DNA from: Sclerodactyla briareus
Taxonomy: Eukaryota > Echinodermata > Holothuroidea > Dendrochirotida > Sclerodactylidae
DNA length: 64,000 bases
Assembly: GCA_026419785.1 (NCBI GenBank)
Contig: JAODTK010005658.1
Coordinates: 1 to 64,000 of the forward strand
Reading direction: 5' to 3'
The first letter of the stretch is position 1. Every line of letters starts with the position of its first letter. Positions 36,100-48,370 of the stretch are shown here, in pieces. The notes under the pieces were generated by a model that was not told the origin of the DNA, searched no databases, and was given only the letters and a program-made list of their open reading frames with translations. The position numbers and the translations under genes are program-made.

Positions 36100-37600
36100 C
36101 ATATTTAAAACCGGCCCTACTACATATTCAACTTAACTCACGTTGTACCAGGGTCAAAGCAATATTTTTTCCACCTTAGTCGCTAGCTTCATCCTGCATG
36201 CTGTGATCACAACAGTACTCACAGTCGATGATTGGCATCGAGGGTGTACACCAGATCGTTTTTCTTGCAAGAGCAGCTGTTGGTCATGCATTTTTTTGTA
36301 TCCACATTTCACCAACTTCACGACTGTCTTGGGAGCAGTGGGTTCGAGCAACAACTGGAGGAATTTACATAAACGTCTCCCCATTCCATTGTTACCTCTT
36401 GACTTTAGGTCCTGCTTCGATGATGTGTACATGATTTGCACGAGCACATACGTAGTTGACTCTAATGATAGGAGGCAGCAATGCGGCTCATATCGGTGTC
36501 AGTGTTCTCTCTCGTTTTACTTCGACCCGAAGAACTCCCACCAGATCTGGGATATTGTTCACATCTTTCATATATAGAGGACAGAGAAAGTTTTTCACTA
36601 TTCAAGGTCTCATGGCAACTACCATCGACAAATCCCGTTTGCACTGTAGTGGTCCCGAGACTTGTGAGAATTTCATTACTGTGTCATTGTCTTGTAATCT
36701 AATCTCTGTATCCATCTTTTCTTTCCTATTCCAGCGAATTTGCCGTCCCAGTCAGTACCTGGAAGTTTAAAGTGTACAACCATTGAGACTCTCCGCCATA
36801 TATCGTTCGGCTATGGCTCGTCCGGTGTCTGTGACTTCTGCTGACAATGCCTTCACTACTGTACATGTCTCTCCTGTCCTCTCGTTCGCAACAAAGTTAT
36901 CAACAGGATTAGCACATTTGGTGTTGGGCGAAGGACCGGACTTCTCTCAATGTCGTATCATGTAGGTACTTTCCAGCCATATGGAATGGCAAGAGAATGT
37001 ACGTCCTCTTTCGGTGTCATGTTTTTCTGTATATATCTTCCGATAAGTTGGATAACTCCCTGGTTTGACTTCCCTTGATTGTCAACGACCTTCTTTTAAT
37101 GACCACTGTACTTCTAGACCAATGTTCTCAGAAGTCATGTGTCAGACATCACTTTTCATGAACATTGTTTTACCCGCCATGTCCTTGTGAATGTCATACT
37201 CGACTGGCATCTTCGTGTTTCTATTTAGTCTTGGCTTGCATTTTAGTGGGTGATCGACGTCGTAACTATCCCGCACTTAGATCTCCCTCCTGGAAACGAA
37301 TGCATCAGTCCAGTCAGTGAACACCTCCCTTCCTGTTTCAATTGTGTTAGGCTTTGTAACGCATCAGCCATGGGCGTTCCAAGTGATGTCTCCTTTCCCC
37401 AGTGGTGGTAGCTTGGAGCATTTCATATTCTGGTTTATACATACTCGTTCATTCGGGTTTGCAGCTCCGTCCATTATTTGTTTATATCGGTATCATGATT
37501 AGCAACCAGTTAGGCAGAGAGCGTGGGACAATAGAAATCTCGTGTCCAACTGTTTGCCTTAGGCCATGTCTGGTCGCTCTTCTGTATGATGATAAATAGA
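36100..37600 (-). pseudogene. Broken multi-copy ORF with CXC-like cysteine block
   Basis: The minus strand carries separated protein-like patches: LTQLKQEG (about 37345), VDNFVANERTGETCTVVKAL (about 36900), GTDWDGKFAGIGKKRWIQ (about 36755-36702), and a cysteine-rich patch CMTNSCSCKKNDLV (about 36291-36250) preceded by KLVKCG. The FAGxGK patch followed by a Tesmin/TSO1-like CXC block is the layout of an uncharacterised multi-copy ORF I have seen in many invertebrate genomes, often next to transposons. That family link is from memory, not search. The copy is clearly broken. It may be transposon-borne rather than a host gene. Confidence 0.4.
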
Positions 37601-38700
37601 CAAAGATCCCTCTCCTCTGGTACTTAACATCACTTTGCCGGATATCTTTAGTAGTGTTTTTGTGGCTTAATGTTTTTTTTTTTTCACTTTGGATTTTTGT
37701 CATTCCATCCCATACGCTTTACTGTCCAGCCTTCAGAGAGGTGGTCCAGCATCTGCATACATCACGTACCAGTCCAACTAGGTCATTCCCCTGTTGAAGT
37801 CCGGCGGTATCTGACGCAATGTCTGAATCTAGCATACTATATCACCGACTGGATGAACTGGGAGGACATCTCCTATTGTTGGATGGATATAATAATCGCG
37901 CTTCAAGTATTCCGCGCACATGCTCGCACTTTCTCTGGAACGGGTGTCTTAGCAACGGATCCGGACAACAATACATCAAAGGTTCGCGGAAGGCACTCAG
38001 TAAGCGCAGTTTCTAAAGGGGGGGGGGTTGGGGGCAGGCGGTCGGTCGCGTCCCACTTGTTGTCCCAGACGGTCCTGTCGGTACATTTGCTGATCTCGTC
38101 GGTGCATTCCCGACGTGGGGAGCCATTCCCCACCCGTCGGGTGAATCCCCCCTCACCCTCCCCCTCCCCCGTCGGGATTGTTTTCCCAGTGGGTACGAAC
38201 ATTCCGATATTAGAGCTAAAAATTCTCAGCGCGGCATCGCGCACCTACATCTTCTGTCCGATTTAGCCGAGTTTATCGCTCAAGTTTGAGGTCACCGTTT
38301 CCGTCCTCCCTATCTTCCTACAAATGATCCATGGTAGATTCATGATTAGGCTATCAAGTGAGTTGATATCTTCGAAATGTCCCTGAAATGTTACAATTCT
38401 GTTGGGGATGATTAACATCCTGCAGCATATTCTATCAGAGTTCCTAATTGGATGGATGTCTCTGATTTCATTTTGTGAGTTTTCTCTCTTTCTTGAGAAA
38501 TATCTGAAAGATGAATACACTCACAAAAATGCAGATTTTTATTTATGGCTACTATGGGTAGGTGAGGCTCGGAAATCGTGGAACGTCCCGGACTGCACCC
38601 CCGTTGGGACACTTGTTAATTGGACCACCCTCGGGAATCCGGCGCCACCACTGCGCAGGATACCGGCACTTTTTCTTCTTCATATTGATTCTCAAATTCA
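37601..38700. other. No gene seen; GC-rich inverted repeat near 38109-38142
   Basis: CCCGACGTGGGGA and TCCCCACCCGTCGGG form an imperfect stem with a 5-nt loop. The 198-codon plus frame (37670-38266) runs through poly-T, a G-run and this hairpin and has no family features. Confidence 0.35.
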
Positions 38701-38704
38701 GGTT

Positions 38705-38765
38705 TACCGGGCGCGGATCCATGGGGGAGGGGGCTTTCCGGCTTCACCCCCCCCCCCTTTTCAAG
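38705..38765. mobile_element. hAT-like MITE terminus (fragment)
   Basis: 'CGGGCGCGGATCCATGGGGG' followed by GGCTTTCCGG, 'CTTCACCCCCCCCCC' and TTTTC has the layout of GGGGCGGATCCA-type ends of hAT MITEs. No matching second end found. Confidence 0.3.
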
Positions 38766-39840
38766 CAGATAACTTCTTTTTATACGTTCGCAGCCCTTTT
38801 TGTGAATTAGTCCGGTACAAATCGGTCGAACTAATCACAACCTTATATCTTTACCCATTTAAATTATTCATTTGCGGGTTCTTTTGGCAATACGACTCAG
38901 CCAGGTAGAGCCTGTGACTAATGTCCAACAGTCCATCAGACTCTGTTCTATGATGCGCAAACTAATATGATCGTCTTTTCAGATCTTGTTAACCGAAATT
39001 ATTATAAATTGTTCCCAAAGAATGCATCCTCAGATTGCCACAGAGCATCTGGCAACCCTACAGCTGAAGCGGGCCCTGGACCCACGCTGAAAGGACCTCG
39101 CGCTACATCGCTCATGATTGTCCGCTTTACGCCCATATGGTTCGGTCGGTCCTGCACTCTATTCAGCCCATATCAGGCCCCCACCTTTTGCGACAAGGCG
39201 ATTGCAAAAAGTGCCTTGCCTGGTTGCGCGATCGGTGGTTTCTATTATTCATTATTCATACTACATCACGATCACAACCAACTAGGTCATGCAGACCATC
39301 GTCATGTCAAACGAACATCACATTTTTCACATATAACAACTTAAAATATTAACTACTGACCAATCAGTTTGACTCTTCTTAACAAAGTCCCCTTAAATTA
39401 CTTTTTCTTCTTCATGCCCCCCCACTCTTCTCTCCATAATACCCAGTTTGAATAAGTTTTTATCGTCGCTCTCGTTCCACTCACTTCTTTGACCCAAAAT
39501 TAAACTTGAAATGTTCTAATCCCCCTTAGCATCACCGGGTTTCACTTATTATCGTTATTATTCATTGCCTTTATTTTTCAAGCACCGACATGCCCCCGCG
39601 ACCCTGCCAGGCAGCAAACACCCCCTTGCTCCCCCACACACCAACAAACCATCCCCACGCACCAGCCAAGAATGTCCCAAATCTATCTTCAGGAAACCTA
39701 AACATTTGCCCCCAGTCCCCAGGCCAGAAGTAGAGGAAAGAAAAATGTTACAGTATTTTTAATGTCTAATCAACCTAATCAATGGGTTGGGTAGAGAGGG
39801 TTTGCTTGTGTGCAGCTGGTAACCGGCACAATTGTCACAG
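38766..39840. other. No gene seen
   Basis: Short frames only; C-rich text at 39570-39720 with no recognisable protein. Confidence 0.35.
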
Positions 39841-40535
39841 GAGCTAGGTTTAACTCATTCCCTTCCACAGTGATTTATTCTAACAGACGCTATTATCTGA
39901 TGGAATTCGATGGATTGCATCAAATTCATGACATCAAACCTTCAACACTTTTAGCGGACCATACCTACTGAGTTTGGGCAACATTGCTGTACCAATTTGG
40001 AAATTGGAATATATTATGCAAATTAGGCACATACAATGACTCACTGACGCCCAAGTGGTAAGCCTTTCAAAATGTCTTGATCAAAGGTGGATATCAAATC
40101 TACTCAAGTATGTGGAAATCCAAAGAACATTCAAAAATTGCATGAAAATATGCAACTTAGACACATTAACATGACCCTCCAGTGACCCCGACTTCACTTT
40201 TAAATTTCTTGGGAACCATGGTAGACCACATCCACCAAGTTTCGTGAAATTCCGGCGAACTTGGAAAATTCGCATAAATTATGCAGATGACCACTGATAG
40301 CTATTTCAGGCTGAAAATCCATCAGCTTCATCTACCTGTCACCAGGTCCTTACGGCCACAACTAACACTCCACGTAGCACTACGGTTCTGGACGTAACTG
40401 CTAACGAGCGTTAACATAAATTACATAAAAGAAGTAATACCAAAACTAATTATCAATTGACTGCCCAAAAATTATCAGTTTGGTACACCCAACCCGGACA
40501 CACAAAATTTCGTCACAACCGGCCTACGGTTTGTG
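39841..40535 (+). repeat. Interspersed repeat of the 'ccaccaagtttcgtgaaatt' type
   Basis: Repeated words ('attatgcaaatta', 'cataaattatgcagatga', 'acatccaccaagtttcg') and a following CA-rich simple repeat (40563-40622) are typical of a long, non-coding interspersed repeat of invertebrates with a simple tail. Family unknown. Confidence 0.4.
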
Positions 40536-40562
40536 AGAAATCATGCTAACGAGAAAGGTGAC

Positions 40563-40622
40563 ATACACACACCACACACACGTACACATACACGCACAAC
40601 ATACCCACCCACACACGCACAT
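40563..40622 (+). repeat. (CA)n-like microsatellite
   Basis: Imperfect ACAC tract, likely the tail of the preceding interspersed repeat. Confidence 0.7.
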
Positions 40623-40749
40623 GGTGGACCACTAAGTCTCTTCCTGAATTTCATTCAGGCGAGACAAAACCCTGTATCCGCGCCTAATCACTGTTACTGT
40701 TATTTCACTGAATGACGTAATTGTATTGGACTTATTGGTATAAGCAACG

Positions 40750-43620
40750 TTTCAGTCGGCATGGAGTAGAGCCGTGATCATGGAGGAGAGCCTTGATCTC
40801 TTCCTAAATGAGATGACTAACTTCAATATTAAAGTATTGGGAGTATCAGGAACCCACTGGCACAACGACGTTCCACACCTTGAACAACAAAACGGTCGTC
40901 ATTATTCCGCCTGAGAGAAGATGGGATCAAAGTCGGAGTGGCAATCATTATGGAAAAAGGAAAACAGTTTTCGGAACATATGACATCGTATGATTGCTAC
41001 ACGGAAAGGCTGATGAGTGTAACCTTCAACACAGCAGACAGACCCCTGATGCTTGCCTGTTCCATATCTCGCACCAAGACCAGCTAATAGCTACGACCCT
41101 GGTTGAAGACTTCTTCAGTCTCCTTCAAAGCAAGTATCAACAATCTGCAAGAACCATTCCTATATTCTAGCTGGAGATTTCAATGCAAGCCGGAGGAGAT
41201 CAACACGACGCCTGGCCTAATCTGTCGTAATTTGTGCTCGGCAAAGCAATCACAGAGGCCTACACCTGCCACATTTCTTTTCGATTAACACCACCGACAC
41301 ACCACATACGACGTGCTACGTGGATCTCACCAAATTGCGAGATACGAATACAAATTGACTATATCATCATCCAGAAAGACTGGAAGCAAAAGTTGGAAAC
41401 TGTAGAGGCTACACCTCAGCATAGATATGATTGGACACTCCTCCTACGGCAACGCTCATTATTACTACCAGGAAACCCAAGAAGTTCAAGAGGACCCCCA
41501 GACGGTACGACGTGTTGGTTGAAATTAGCAAACCAGAACACTGCTAATGATCTGGAAGTACAGCTGGGTGGGCATTGCTCCTCTGATGGACATGGAAACA
41601 GATGACGTGAACACTCTGTACAGTGCCTCCAAGGAAACTACAAATAACACAACAGAAAAGTAGTTGCTTCAGAGTCAATTTGAAGCAAACAGTTGACGGG
41701 CTTTAACAAGAGCGAGAGGCCTGCAAACAAGGCCAAGCCAGAGCTGCAGTGCTTAACCAGCCAGGAAACTGGATCCCTACGTCGCTACAGAGAACTGAAA
41801 AAGACTGTCAACCAGCCGCAGAACGCAGAAAAACAAAGCGTTGGAAACAAAAATTGAGCAGTTGGAGTCGGATTTTGAGGATAACAACAGCCATAACCTC
41901 TTCAAAGCTTTCGAGCATCTGAGGTAATCACAGAAAGGCTTTCTGGGGGTTAAAGACAAGTGGGGAGGTCCATCATAAGACAGAGTATCCGGCCTGCAAT
42001 GCTGGGAAGACCACTTCTGCGAACACCTTAACACACCTCATTCCCCACTAACCATCGACAATCAATGACATTACAGGTCCAGATACATCGAGGATTCACC
42101 ACCTATCAGCACAGAGGAGTGAGACAGCTATCAAGCGTCTTAAAGCCCGAGAGGCTCCTTGTACTGCTCAATTACAGCAGAGGTCATCAAAGCCGGTGGT
42201 ACACCCCATGGTCGAAATGCTCCACAAGATCTTCAACAAAATCTGGAGGCTAGAATCAACACAACAGACAGGGCTCCTATTACTGTACCCCCTATATACA
42301 CAAAGGCGAAAAGCTGAATCCAGAGAACTATAGAGCCATTTCACTGCTGTCAATCCCAGGGAAAGTCTTTAAGTAGACTTTTGCTCCCAACTAATGAAAA
42401 AAAAAAAGCCGCCACCGGAGAGAGGCCCCCAATTGGCTTCAGACCAGGAATGGAACAGTCGATGCCATCGTCGTTTCAGGTCAAGTCATTGAGAAGGACA
42501 AAGAACTCAGTTTCCACTAGACTTCACTTTGTGGATTTTAATTTAAAGGCGCCTTCGACCCAATTTGAGGGAAGCTCTCTGAAAAGCTGAGAGCGATACG
42601 GGTGGACCAGAAAACGTGCCATCCTGGAAGCTCCTCTACGAGAATACGGAATTGCATTAGTGGTCGATGGACATTTGACAGAGTGGTTCTCAGTTAAGAT
42701 AGACTCAGAAAGGTGTTTCTGTCGCCTACCCTATTCAACATTTCCTTAATTCGTATGAAGGAATAAAGACATTGAGACTATGCTACATCTCAACGATAGC
42801 CTCTCAGTGAACATCGGTCGCTGACGACACAACACTCCTCTCAGCTGTTGGCCAAAACCTGCAACTATCTACATCGCAGTTAGAAAGTGCCTGCAAGAAA
42901 TGGGGAAATGAAAAGTAAAGGACTAAAGTGCAAAATACTTTCCCCAGTCAATCAGTCGATTAGTAGAGGGGCAGCAGGATGTTGACCATGATGAGACTTT
43001 GTTGTTTTTTGGGGAATAAGTAGTGTAGTCCCTGAAACCTCAGCAGATGTCTTCAGGAGAATCGCCCTAGCAGGCAAAGGGCCTCCAGCGCCTGAAAAAA
43101 AACTATTTGGGAAAGCAGTCCATCCCAGTACCCCCTTGAAAATACGACTCATAACTGCTGGTTCCTCACGAGCGCTATATAGCAGCCGAGACATGGACGC
43201 TGAAAGCCGAAAATACCGACGAATAGGAGGTTTTTGTTTTGCGATGAATGCCTAAGAGGCCATCAGGGAAGTTAACATGCCGGGACTGTTATCAAACCAG
43301 CAGTCCGCAACAGATGAAGATCCCTAACACATCACAAAATAAGCAGGAAAAAAAAAGACTCAGAATGGACTAGTGTACGAAGTCTTGCAAACAACTACAT
43401 CGCAGGCTACGAGAGACTCACCAACCATAGACCAAGGGGGTCGAACCACCGAAGAGATGGGCTGATCAAATGCTGTGCGGACACTGGGCTCCCGATGCTA
43501 CGGCAGAGGCAGGGCCCAAAACCGCCTTTTGTTGTTGGCACAATACTCCGTGTTGAACGTCTGGAGAGGGCGATGGGACGTAGAGTGTCCTGTGCATATA
43601 AGTCAAGTAAGTCAAGTCAC
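40750..43620 (+). mobile_element. RTE-type LINE, broken, with endonuclease and reverse transcriptase
   Basis: Domains lie in the right order on the plus strand. Endonuclease: FNIKVLGVSGTHWHNDV (40822-40872), ILAGDFNAS (41164-41190), QIDYIIIQKDWK (41351-41386). Reverse transcriptase: VEMLHKIFNKIWRLEST (42211-42261), NYRAISLLSIPGKVF (42326-42370), GFRPGM (about 42434), VVDGHLTEWFSVK (42660-42700), ADDTTLLSAV (42820-42850, the catalytic ADD with the preceding aromatic residue lost to a slip). A C-terminal PPKRWADQ patch is near 43450. The end is an AGTCA-type short repeat (43600-43620), as in RTE elements. The size, about 2.9 kb, is close to full length for an RTE ORF. Many slips and stops between patches; it cannot be active. 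Confidence 0.8.
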
Positions 43621-44640
43621 ATATAGGCTACCCGACTGATCAAGGTCCCAATGCATTTCTATTTATGTGGGTTTCAGAGAGATAGTAATGACTGAATGTG
43701 TCATTTCCACAGCTGAAAGTCATATTAAGGGTTGGGCTGTCTATGGCAAGATCGGCCAAATAATCACTGGGGCTTCGGTTGGTGAAAGTATTTCATATGG
43801 CAGATCTGACGATTTCACGGTAATCTAGGTCAATCTTCTGTGGTGACGTTACCCGATCACTCGAGATAGCCTAGTCAGAGATAGCCTAGCTTCAAAAAAT
43901 GGGGCTGTCAACTGCTCTTAATGGCAACAACTCATTCTTTTCCAATATGCTCAACAATGTTCCCGGCAAGAATAGAAATTATACAATCCTTAATGAGATC
44001 AATAACCCAGAATTCCTGGTCTCTGATGGTAGCAGTGGCAGTCATGGTTCTGTTCTTTTAAATGTTACTAAAACGTACTTTTCTAGCATGTACATTTCCT
44101 AGCGAGGAACCTAATATCTGGGATTAGTCTGAGTTGTGATCTAACGTAAACGGACAATGTAGAGGAGACAGTATACGATAAGAGTGGTGACAAGTGATCA
44201 CGATACTGAAGCCTTCAATATGTCACAGCTGATCTAGAACTTTCGAAAATTCTCATTCGAGGAGAGGGATGTTGCCCAATCCAATCCACCCCGTCCAAAC
44301 GACCCCTCATCATTTTTAGGGACACCCCATGTACCCCGGCCGCAATATTGTTATTGTCTTAGAGCTTAGGCTGAGGATCTAGATAGTTACATGAGGTAAG
44401 TTCTAGAGGTTGGATGCGAAGTTGGGGGCAAGCGGAATTTGGGCTTTGTGCCGGAGGCGGAGGGAATCTATGTAGTCGCTTCTTGTAAGAAAGCGATATA
44501 AAAAACGCAAACATCAATTAGGTTAATCAGTTATGAGGAGAGAAAACCTCGTTGATTTTTTAGTCAGGTTAAGTCAGGACAAATTTGTAAGCCACGATTA
44601 TAACTGTGTTGTAACGAAACGAGCGGAGAGGGCTCTTACT
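43621..44640. other. No firm gene; 67-codon frame at 43899-44102
   Basis: The plus-strand frame 43899-44102 starts MGLSTALNGNNSFFSNMLNN and is rich in Asn/Ser. It has no splice context or known domain that I can see. Listed only as a weak possibility. Confidence 0.2.
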
Positions 44641-45490
44641 GAATGTCTAGGGGTTGCCAATAGGAGTGAAGCATCCTATTGGTTGGTGGGCTAGGTCCAA
44701 GGTCAATTTGATATGGTCTAGACAACCCACAGGGAGCGATAACTCTGTAACAAATGATGTTGAGAGATCTTATTTGGCACGAATGGAGGTAGATGAGCCC
44801 ATAATCGTGGGTGAGGCCCTAAGGGCACGAAAGTCGAAAAACCTGTGGGGGGGCAGAACACTTGCAACGACTCTTCAAAGAACGCTTATACTGTGGCATG
44901 AAGGGTTGCTATTGTGGGTAGATGATCAATGTGGTTTTTTCAGGGTAATGTCTGAGGAACCAAGACCAACAGAGGTCAAAGTCGGAAATGCTTGTTGAGC
45001 GCAATCTTTGTTGCAAGGAAATGATGTTAGAGAGTTTATTACTTTGCCCAAGAGGGGTCTATCTGGTAGATGATCATGTGTTTCGGGGGTCATGTCGAAG
45101 ACACCTGAGGTCACCAGAGGCAGAGCCAAAAACCATGTGAGAATGAGAAACTGTGCCACACGAAAGTGAGGGAGATCATATGATGGCATGAAGGGTGCCA
45201 CGTCGTGGGTAGACGAGATGCGTATCTCTAAGGTTCTGTATACGCAAATTTATAGGCCCCATTATAATCAGGGCATAAAGGGTTGCCACGAGGCGTGTAG
45301 ATGATCCTATGTTTTTGGTGTGTTCCAAAGTCACCGAAGGTCAACAGAGGTCCAAATTAAAAGTTTGTGGAATGATAACTTTACAATAAATATGAGGACT
45401 CATACTTGGCAGATAGGGTGTCACTTGTGGTAGAAGATCCTTGTCGTCTAAGGTCTGTCTAAGCCCAAATATAAAGTCCCATTATTATAC
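44640..45490 (+). repeat. Tandem repeat, unit about 130-150 bp
   Basis: Six diverged units built on 'tggcatgaagggttgcca', 'gtgggtagatgatc', 'atgttt.ggggtcatgtc', 'gaggtcaccagaggtcaaag', 'aaacttgtg.gataactttg' and 'caacaaatgatgtgagaga'. Unit starts lie near 44640, 44775, 44897, 45038, 45185, 45285 and 45410 (some partial). No coding sense. Confidence 0.7.
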
Positions 45491-47629
45491 TGGACACGAC
45501 CCCCCACCTACGAAAAAAATAATAAATAACATTCCTGCCAGTCGCTCAATGACGCGACGAAGGAAACCATTGAGACAAGGGTCTTGTTAGGGATGCACGT
45601 CAGCAGGGCTGAAAGGCGTATATTGGATTGTCCCAGCGCTTTTCAGCCCATAGTCCGCCGGGAAGGCCCGATGGGAAATGAGCGATAGGTCTTGATCGCT
45701 GGCTACCTGGAAGACGGATATATTTGCAATTTAGGCGAGCTCCGTGTGAAAAAGTTGACTTTTGAAAGTTCTCACTATCCCGTTAAGGGTACCGGGGGAA
45801 CATAGTCTCTTTAGACCGATGGGAGGTAGTACAAACTTCTCGACCTCATTCCAGTGAAAGCATGAATGCATCAAATTGCAATGAAAAAAGGATGCGAACT
45901 GACATGCACAACGTGAGAGAATTTTGCCCCTGCTCGTCGATAATTAGATCCCGGAAGAGAGAGGGAAAATAAAAGAAGGTAAAGAACACAGACATATCAC
46001 GGCAAGCCCGTAGCATCTTGACCCTCCCAATGATACCCCCAACCCCATCAAAAGCCACACTCACAGTTTTTTTTAACACTTTGAAGGTAGGCTATAACTC
46101 TACTAAATATGACCAACGTGCTTTCACAGTGCCCATCATTTTCAAATGGAGTTCAATCACCGATGTCTTGGTCCCTTTCGAAGCAGAAAGGTAGAGTCTT
46201 TTCCAAACAGGTCTTGTTGAGACCAAGCCACTCACCCCTGCGCCAATGATGCACACACGTTTAACGCCCGCCTCCTGGTAGCGTGGTCACATCAATGTAG
46301 CAAAAGGGTGTGGCATGAAAACTGGGAAAGGTGGAAACGATGCAGATGCCGATGAGCATTGTACAAAAGAAAACCCGCATTTTCGTATCGCAACTAGATA
46401 AAAAAACAAACGACGCCACGTATCTCGATCCGTCCGTACGGCAAAAATAAATGTAGGCATACGGTTGGCATGATGGCCGTTACATATGCATAAGAAACAA
46501 TTTCCGATCATAATAGCTAATTTATTTATCTCCCATGTATAGACAATATGAAAATAATCGTAAAAAAAAAACACGTCGCGCGTCTCAAATGGTATAAAAA
46601 TATTCGCTCGATCGGTATCGCTAGGAGTCCGATAGATTTCGACTTATGCGTATTTAGGCCATTTTGGCCAAGATACATTAATTTCGGACTGGGTTACACC
46701 CTAGTATAATGTTCCCATCGTATTTACCGTTTCCGGTCGATTTAAAGGTTTACACGACGGACTTCCCTTCCCTGGATTTTTTCCTACCACCAAGATTGAA
46801 CCAGAAATGGGTTGTTAAATCACATTCTCCTTCCTTGGTTGTACTAATAAGTACAATTTCAGGCCCCTAGCAAATGCTGCTGCGATTTATTCGCTAAAAA
46901 AAAAACATCAGTTTTGTTTAAAAAATGTATGATCGCTTGGGTCATGGGGGGGGGGGGGGGGTTTATGACCCCGGAGTGTAGGCCTGTAGCTATATGTATA
47001 ATAGCCGATTCAGCCAGTCTCCTCAGTGACGCAACCACTGGGTTCTGGTGGGTCCAGGAACCCTATGTAGGTGGCACACGTAGTAGCTTTGAAGACGTTC
47101 ATCTGCCGAAAAGATTTTCAACACATTAGTCAAAATATTTTTGGGGAGTACATCTGCTGCCCTGTTGTGGAGAAGAAACAAAATGCGAAGGTACTTTCGA
47201 CTTTATATGGGAAGGGGGTGATTAAAAGGACAAACGCGAATATTTCTAAAAAATTTGTTCCACTTTTGGCGTTTCAAAAATTCAGACTAAAAATGGGCCG
47301 TTCGTCGGTGTGGTCGGCGAAAAATTAATTGAGTCGAGATACCATGCTACAAAAAATAGCACCCCCGACCAGCTCGAATCTACGCGGCCATGGTATATCG
47401 GAATGCACCATAGTTGACTAGTAGCCTCTCTGCTTCACAGCAGTGGGTGGTGATATTCAAGGTAAAACTTTGGAGGCCCCTGGATGGCTGATGAACGGCC
47501 CAATTTAGTGGGTATGTAAGTCAATGGGGGAGGTAATGCGGTGTGCCACCAAAAGATCATGCGCCCCTCTGCACCATTCGTGTCTACTGCATGCACAAAC
47601 CTCTGCTCTTACCTGCTGAAATACTTTCA
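45491..47629. other. No gene seen; G-run at 46946-46962
   Basis: Short frames only. A G-run is bracketed by GGGTCAT on the left and TATGACCC on the right (46938-46973), an inverted pair around a homopolymer like those of the G/C-run elements. Confidence 0.35.
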
Positions 47630-47945
47630 CTGTTCATCTTGATTGGTATGAGGCGTTTGTCCCCAAGTCCTAAACTGCTGATAATATCCCATTGATCGCA
47701 CTCTTGGTTGGTATAGGGGCGTGTCCACAAGGTGAGACGTGCTTGGTAATGTTCCATTGATCGCAATCTCTGGTTGGCAAGGGGCGAGAACCGCTGGTTG
47801 GTATACGTGTGAGGTTATGTTTCTGATCGCAATATCGGTCGTACAAGGAGCGTGATTGTCCCCGGTTATACGTGTTTGGTAGTTACATGATCGGCAATCC
47901 CTGTTGGTAAGGGGAGGGTCCCCTGTTATTATACATGCTTGATAA
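47630..47945 (+). repeat. Second cluster of the 60-65-bp satellite
   Basis: About five diverged units with 'attgatcgcaatctctggtt', 'ggtataggggcgtgtccac' and 'acgtgcttggtaatgtt', clearly the same family as 32090-32720 and in the same orientation, 15 kb away. Confidence 0.75.
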
Positions 47946-48000
47946 AAACGCAGGTATACTGTTAGGCAAAGGTTTTCCTAATCTCACTCTCTGGGTGGTA

Positions 48001-48053
48001 TAATAATGATGAATAATAAAAATAAATAATAATAATAATAATAATAATATATA

Positions 48054-48101
<48 letters not shown>

Positions 48102-48130
48102 CATAATAATAATAATAATAATAAAAAATA
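48001..48130 (+). repeat. (AAT)n microsatellite
   Basis: About 130 bp of AAT/ATA repeats; the Ile- and Tyr-rich frames on the minus strand are its translation. Confidence 0.9.
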
Positions 48131-48279
48131 AAAGCGTGGGTCTCTGGGGGCTCCAAGCCCTTCTGGTGCAATCTGAGCTATATATGGAACATTCGTGGTG
48201 ATTTTATCGACTGAGAACTGGAAGCGCTTATAGAGCGTGAAGTTACTGAGCTGGCCTTCTGTCACACACGGGGAAGAAA

Positions 48280-48370
48280 TAGTAGAATGGTATCAGTGAC
48301 ACTTGACAACCAAAATTTATGGGTTCGAATTCCAGCAGGAACCGGAACGGAAATATTTAGAGGATGGCGT
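48280..48370 (+). mobile_element. tRNA-derived SINE head, copy 1
   Basis: 'TGGTATCAGTGACACTTGAC' followed at 30 bp by GGGTTCGAATTCCAGCAGGA gives A-box- and B-box-like text as in a tRNA. The copy at 59010-59080 shares the same order ('TGGTATCAGTGACACGTTGC', 'TGGGTGCGAATTCCAGCAG'), which shows a repeated family rather than a single tRNA gene. Confidence 0.5.

Noticed and set aside
37670-38266. Longest open frame in the window (198 codons, plus)
   Set aside because: Starts in a poly-T run, crosses a G-run and a GC hairpin, lacks domain features and has an antisense frame of 113 codons in the same place.
47883-48171. Ile- and Tyr-rich minus frames resembling membrane segments
   Set aside because: Translation of the AAT microsatellite.
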